Part shown: positions 8,291 through 10,234 of the stretch, piece by piece
Position numbering within the stretch: the first letter of the stretch is position 1
How the letters are laid out: each line of letters begins with the position of its first letter
NCBI GenBank assembly: GCA_032353305.1
Contig: JAUCNG010414024.1
Span: 1 to 10,234 of the forward strand
Source: Cephalothrix spiralis
Lineage: Eukaryota; Nemertea; Palaeonemertea; Archinemertea; Cephalotrichidae
DNA length: 10,234 bases
Direction: 5' to 3'
Position numbers and translations under genes: made by a program
The notes under the pieces: generated by a model
The model's input: only the letters and a program-made list of their open reading frames with translations
Told to the model about the DNA's origin: nothing
Database searches by the model: none

Positions 8291-8379
8291 TTTGCGCGGA
8301 AGGTTACAAGCTCCAAAAGTTCCATAAACCTGTGAATTGAAAAACTTGTCTTGTTCACTCTACATTAATTCTTTTTCAG

Positions 8380-8639
8380 GATCGCCTTGGAGAGAAACTA
8401 TATCAATGGCTATTCTAGAACTGCAGGAAAAAGGGACGTTACAGGAAATATATAATAAATGGTGGAAAGACCAAGGGGTCTGCCACCATGATGATAAAAA
8501 AGACACTAAAGCGAGTGCTCTAGGGGTTAATAATGTTGGAGGGATATTCGTTGTGCTTTTGGTTGGCCTTGCGTTGTCTATAATAGTTGCAGTTCTAGAA
8601 TTTATATGGCATTCCAAAAGAAAAGCAAAGAAATCTAGG
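8380..8639 (+). CDS. Kainate-type ionotropic glutamate receptor, exon B (end of S2, M4 helix), partial gene
   Basis: After AG at 8378-8379 the first two bases complete the Gly codon begun in exon A. The frame then reads SPWRETISMAILELQEKG and YNKWWKDQGVC. The KWW-x(4)-C motif closes the S2 lobe, and its Cys is the partner of the exon A Cys in the conserved disulfide. A charged linker (CHHDDKKDTKAS) leads to ALGVNNVGGIF, the kainate/AMPA family signature before the fourth transmembrane helix, a hydrophobic run of about 25 residues (about IFVVLLVGLALSIIVAVLEF). It ends in a basic stretch KRKAKKSR facing the cytosol. The donor AGG|GTAAGA at 8640 follows a complete codon, so the next intron is phase 0. 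Length and gap-free fit to the family suggest an intact exon under selection. Confidence 0.95.
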
Positions 8640-8699
8640 GTAAGAATGTTAATTTTTTAGATTTATGTATTTTAAATTCAGAGATTGTAGTGTTTGAAA

Positions 8700-9020
8700 A
8701 CTACAGCACTACTGCCAAGCGTGATTCGAAAAAATAACAGCTTACCCGGGTATACAAGGGTCATGTTTCCATTTGTTGATAAAACATTTAGATAGCCTTA
8801 AGCCAGCATTTGTCCAGATATTTGAGTCCAAAAAATGTTAATTGAATTTTGAATCAATGCTTTCGACTGTGATTATCTCAGTAACAGCTGAATTTAGACT
8901 ATATAAATGTATAAACAACAGATAGAAATATGACCCTTAACTACCCAAACCAGCTGTTTTTTTCGATTTGCGCATGCGCGTGCAAAGACGGAAGTACGCA
9001 GATCTCAAAAAGGCCGAACA
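8700..9020. repeat. Second copy of the 5318-5914 foldback family
   Basis: GGGTCATGTTTCCATTTGTT (left, 8759) is mirrored by AACAACAGATAGAAATATGACCC in the right arm (to about 8937), and AAAAAATAACAGCTTACCC is mirrored by the CAGCTGTTTTTTTCG region. The right arm includes TTTCGATTTGCGCATGCGCG (8961-8980), closely matching ATTTGCGCATGCGC at 5741 in the larger element. Central sequences also align: TTGAATTTTGAATCAATG against TTGAATTTTACTCAATAA. The outer arms are shorter or more diverged than in the first copy, and the left GC-rich core is lost. Ends are approximate. Confidence 0.7.
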
Positions 9021-9309
9021 TGTTTTTTCTTTGAAAATAGTTCTGAAAACCGAAGATTCTCTTGTTTAAAACAAAAAGTCTAGGTGCTAGGTCAAACCAA
9101 ATCGATAAAAGGTTGAGATTTGCACCACTTCTTAATATCATTTTGATCAACATGGTCATGAAATCATCACAAACCTAAAATGTTTTCAGTTTTGTCGTAC
9201 ATTAGAGGAAACTTAAGACTCTGACAGACTGTGAGCTATACTTTATCTGATTTTAGCGTTTTAACATGAAACTATGAGTGCGATGAAACAATTGTGTTAT
9301 TGAATGTAA

Positions 9310-9396
9310 AAAATTGTCCTTGATTTCCCTTAAAAGCTCCTGGAAAAGTCTTTAAAACTCCTTGAATTCTGTTCCCTGCAATTGCTGGGAACCCTG
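9310..9396 (-). mobile_element. Possible end of a hAT-like DNA transposon
   Basis: On the minus strand a stretch starts CAGGGTTCCCAGCAATTGCA at 9396 and runs into AAGGAGTTTTAAAGACTTTT and CAAGGAC. A CAGGG-type terminus followed by such AAGG/CTTTT repeats is typical of hAT-derived repeats in animal genomes. I could not find the opposite end or an 8-bp duplication, so it may be a fragment. The 133-codon minus-strand frame 9272-9673 runs through it, has low-complexity character and no transposase motif, and is probably fortuitous. Confidence 0.4.
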
Positions 9397-9523
9397 ATTT
9401 TACAATGAGATGTTTTAAATTTTTTCTTCTTCTATATATTTCAGTTATGTGCACAGCATCTTCACTTTCCCAATAATAGAAGTAAGGTACGTACACACAG
9501 AATGGATTATTTTCTAATATAAT

Positions 9524-9643
9524 GTTAATGTTACTATTTCTGTATACTCCCCAGAAAACTAGAGTCCAAAATTTAAACCAAGCCCGCAGGCGAGTGGTTT
9601 CACCATCAATGAGTATAAAAAGTCTACAAATAGTAACATTAAC
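9524..9643. repeat. Inverted repeat, 16-bp perfect arms
   Basis: GTTAATGTTACTATTT (9524-9539) and AAATAGTAACATTAAC (9628-9643) are exact reverse complements. The next bases inward pair partly (CTGTA against TCTACA, TATACTC against GAGTATA). The loop is about 88 bp. It may be a small MITE. Confidence 0.7.
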
Positions 9644-10196
9644 AAGTTCAGTACAAAATTTTATCAAAAACATTACCTTTTTACCAATTTCTATAAAAAG
9701 ACGACTCTTTTATCTCGGTGTCACGGCCAGAATTAGAGCAAGGCAATCCTCCAATCAAATCGCTCGAAATTCACCACGAGTGGCACTCCTCCATAAAAGG
9801 TCAAATCTTGTTTGCTTCTTTTAAGGCATACTAAGCTTATTTCATTGTTCAAAGAAGGTGCTATACATAAAACATAATCTAAAATACTCATCCAAGTCCC
9901 AAGTCTTTGATATTATTCAAATATCTGTTATTTGCGAAATATATATTTTTCGTTGCACTTTTCTAGGCAAATTACTACGCGACCAAGATTGGTTTCGATA
10001 CCGAAATGTATATTGTGGCATGTTGATCATATTGAGTATTTAGTGACCGACAACTCAGTCTAATAAAGAAAATACCAGAGAATTGAAAAGTCGTTTGCTA
10101 TCATAGACTGGTTATAGAACCGATGCAAAATGTAATTATTATTTCAAATGCATAAAGTTGCTGCTAAACTAATGAATACGTTTCTTTTTCTTTCAG

Positions 10197-10234
10197 CCCC
10201 AATCTCTGTGTTCAGAAATGGGAGAGGAATTGCG
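10197..10234 (+). CDS. Kainate-type ionotropic glutamate receptor, exon C (cytoplasmic tail), truncated by window end
   Basis: The sequence after AG at 10195-10196 continues exon B in phase 0 as PQSLCSEMGEELR. This matches the post-M4 S-x-C-x-x-M-x-E-E-[LM]-R pattern found in the tail of kainate receptor subunits, shortly after the membrane. Only 38 bases are visible (12 codons and 2 bases), so the stop codon and rest of the tail lie downstream. The pyrimidine-rich acceptor and the correct phase support it strongly despite its short length. Confidence 0.88.

Larger units (their letters stand above)
6409..8379 (+). other. Intron between exons A and B (1,971 bp)
   Basis: The donor is GTAAGC at 6409 and the acceptor is CTTTTTCAG ending at 8379. 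It is a phase 1 intron that splits a Gly codon (G|GA). It contains two inverted-repeat elements, described separately. Between them (7190-7757) I see only AT-rich sequence with no repeat or exon. Confidence 0.88.
8640..10196 (+). other. Intron between exons B and C (1,557 bp)
   Basis: The donor is GTAAGA at 8640 and the acceptor is TTTCTTTTTCTTTCAG ending at 10196, with a long pyrimidine tract. The phase is 0. Repeat elements inside are listed separately. From 9644 to 10196 I see nothing further that is recognisable; the open frames 9522-9824 and 9858-10043 have no domain and no splice support. Confidence 0.85.

Noticed and set aside
8058-8327. 89-codon plus-strand frame before exon B
   Set aside because: It covers diverged repeats, ends before the exon, has no domain and is not joined by usable splice sites.
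8360-8617. Minus-strand 85-codon frame
   Set aside because: It is the antisense shadow of receptor exon B.

Overview
The window looks like intronic DNA of an invertebrate metazoan. It is AT-rich, has no bacterial-style operons, and carries three short exons with canonical AG/GT borders and pyrimidine-rich acceptors, embedded in repeat-laden introns. I could not determine the species. The strongly kainate-like receptor sequence and the many small foldback elements would fit an invertebrate deuterostome such as a tunicate, but that is only a guess.

The one gene I can support is an ionotropic glutamate receptor of the kainate (GluK) type on the + strand, seen only at its 3' part. Exon A (6177-6408) encodes part of ligand-binding lobe S2. 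Exon B (8380-8639) encodes the end of S2, the last membrane helix M4 and the first cytoplasmic residues. Exon C (from 10197, cut by the window end) continues the cytoplasmic tail. The splice phases agree: A ends after base 1 of a Gly codon that B completes, and B ends on a whole codon that C follows. The amino-terminal domain, S1, pore and start of S2 must lie upstream of the window, because I found no earlier exon in the first 6.1 kb.

The rest is intron. The upstream intron (1-6176) holds two adjacent foldback elements (49-229, 235-330), a tRNA-derived SINE that seems inserted in an older foldback copy (about 405-910), further palindromes (2329-2448, 3024-3130, 3854-3888), a short degenerate tandem repeat (3456-3531) and a large foldback (5318-5914). 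The A-B intron (6409-8379) starts almost at once with a GC-rich, Harbinger-like element with terminal inverted repeats (6418-7189), and later holds a nested palindrome (7758-8034). The B-C intron (8640-10196) holds a second clear copy of the 5318-5914 family (about 8700-9020), a possible hAT-like end (9310-9396) and another inverted repeat (9524-9643).

I see no convincing new biological system. The most notable feature is the density of transcribed inverted repeats around conserved receptor exons, and one foldback family that carries paired GC-rich 12-mers resembling the NRF1 site.
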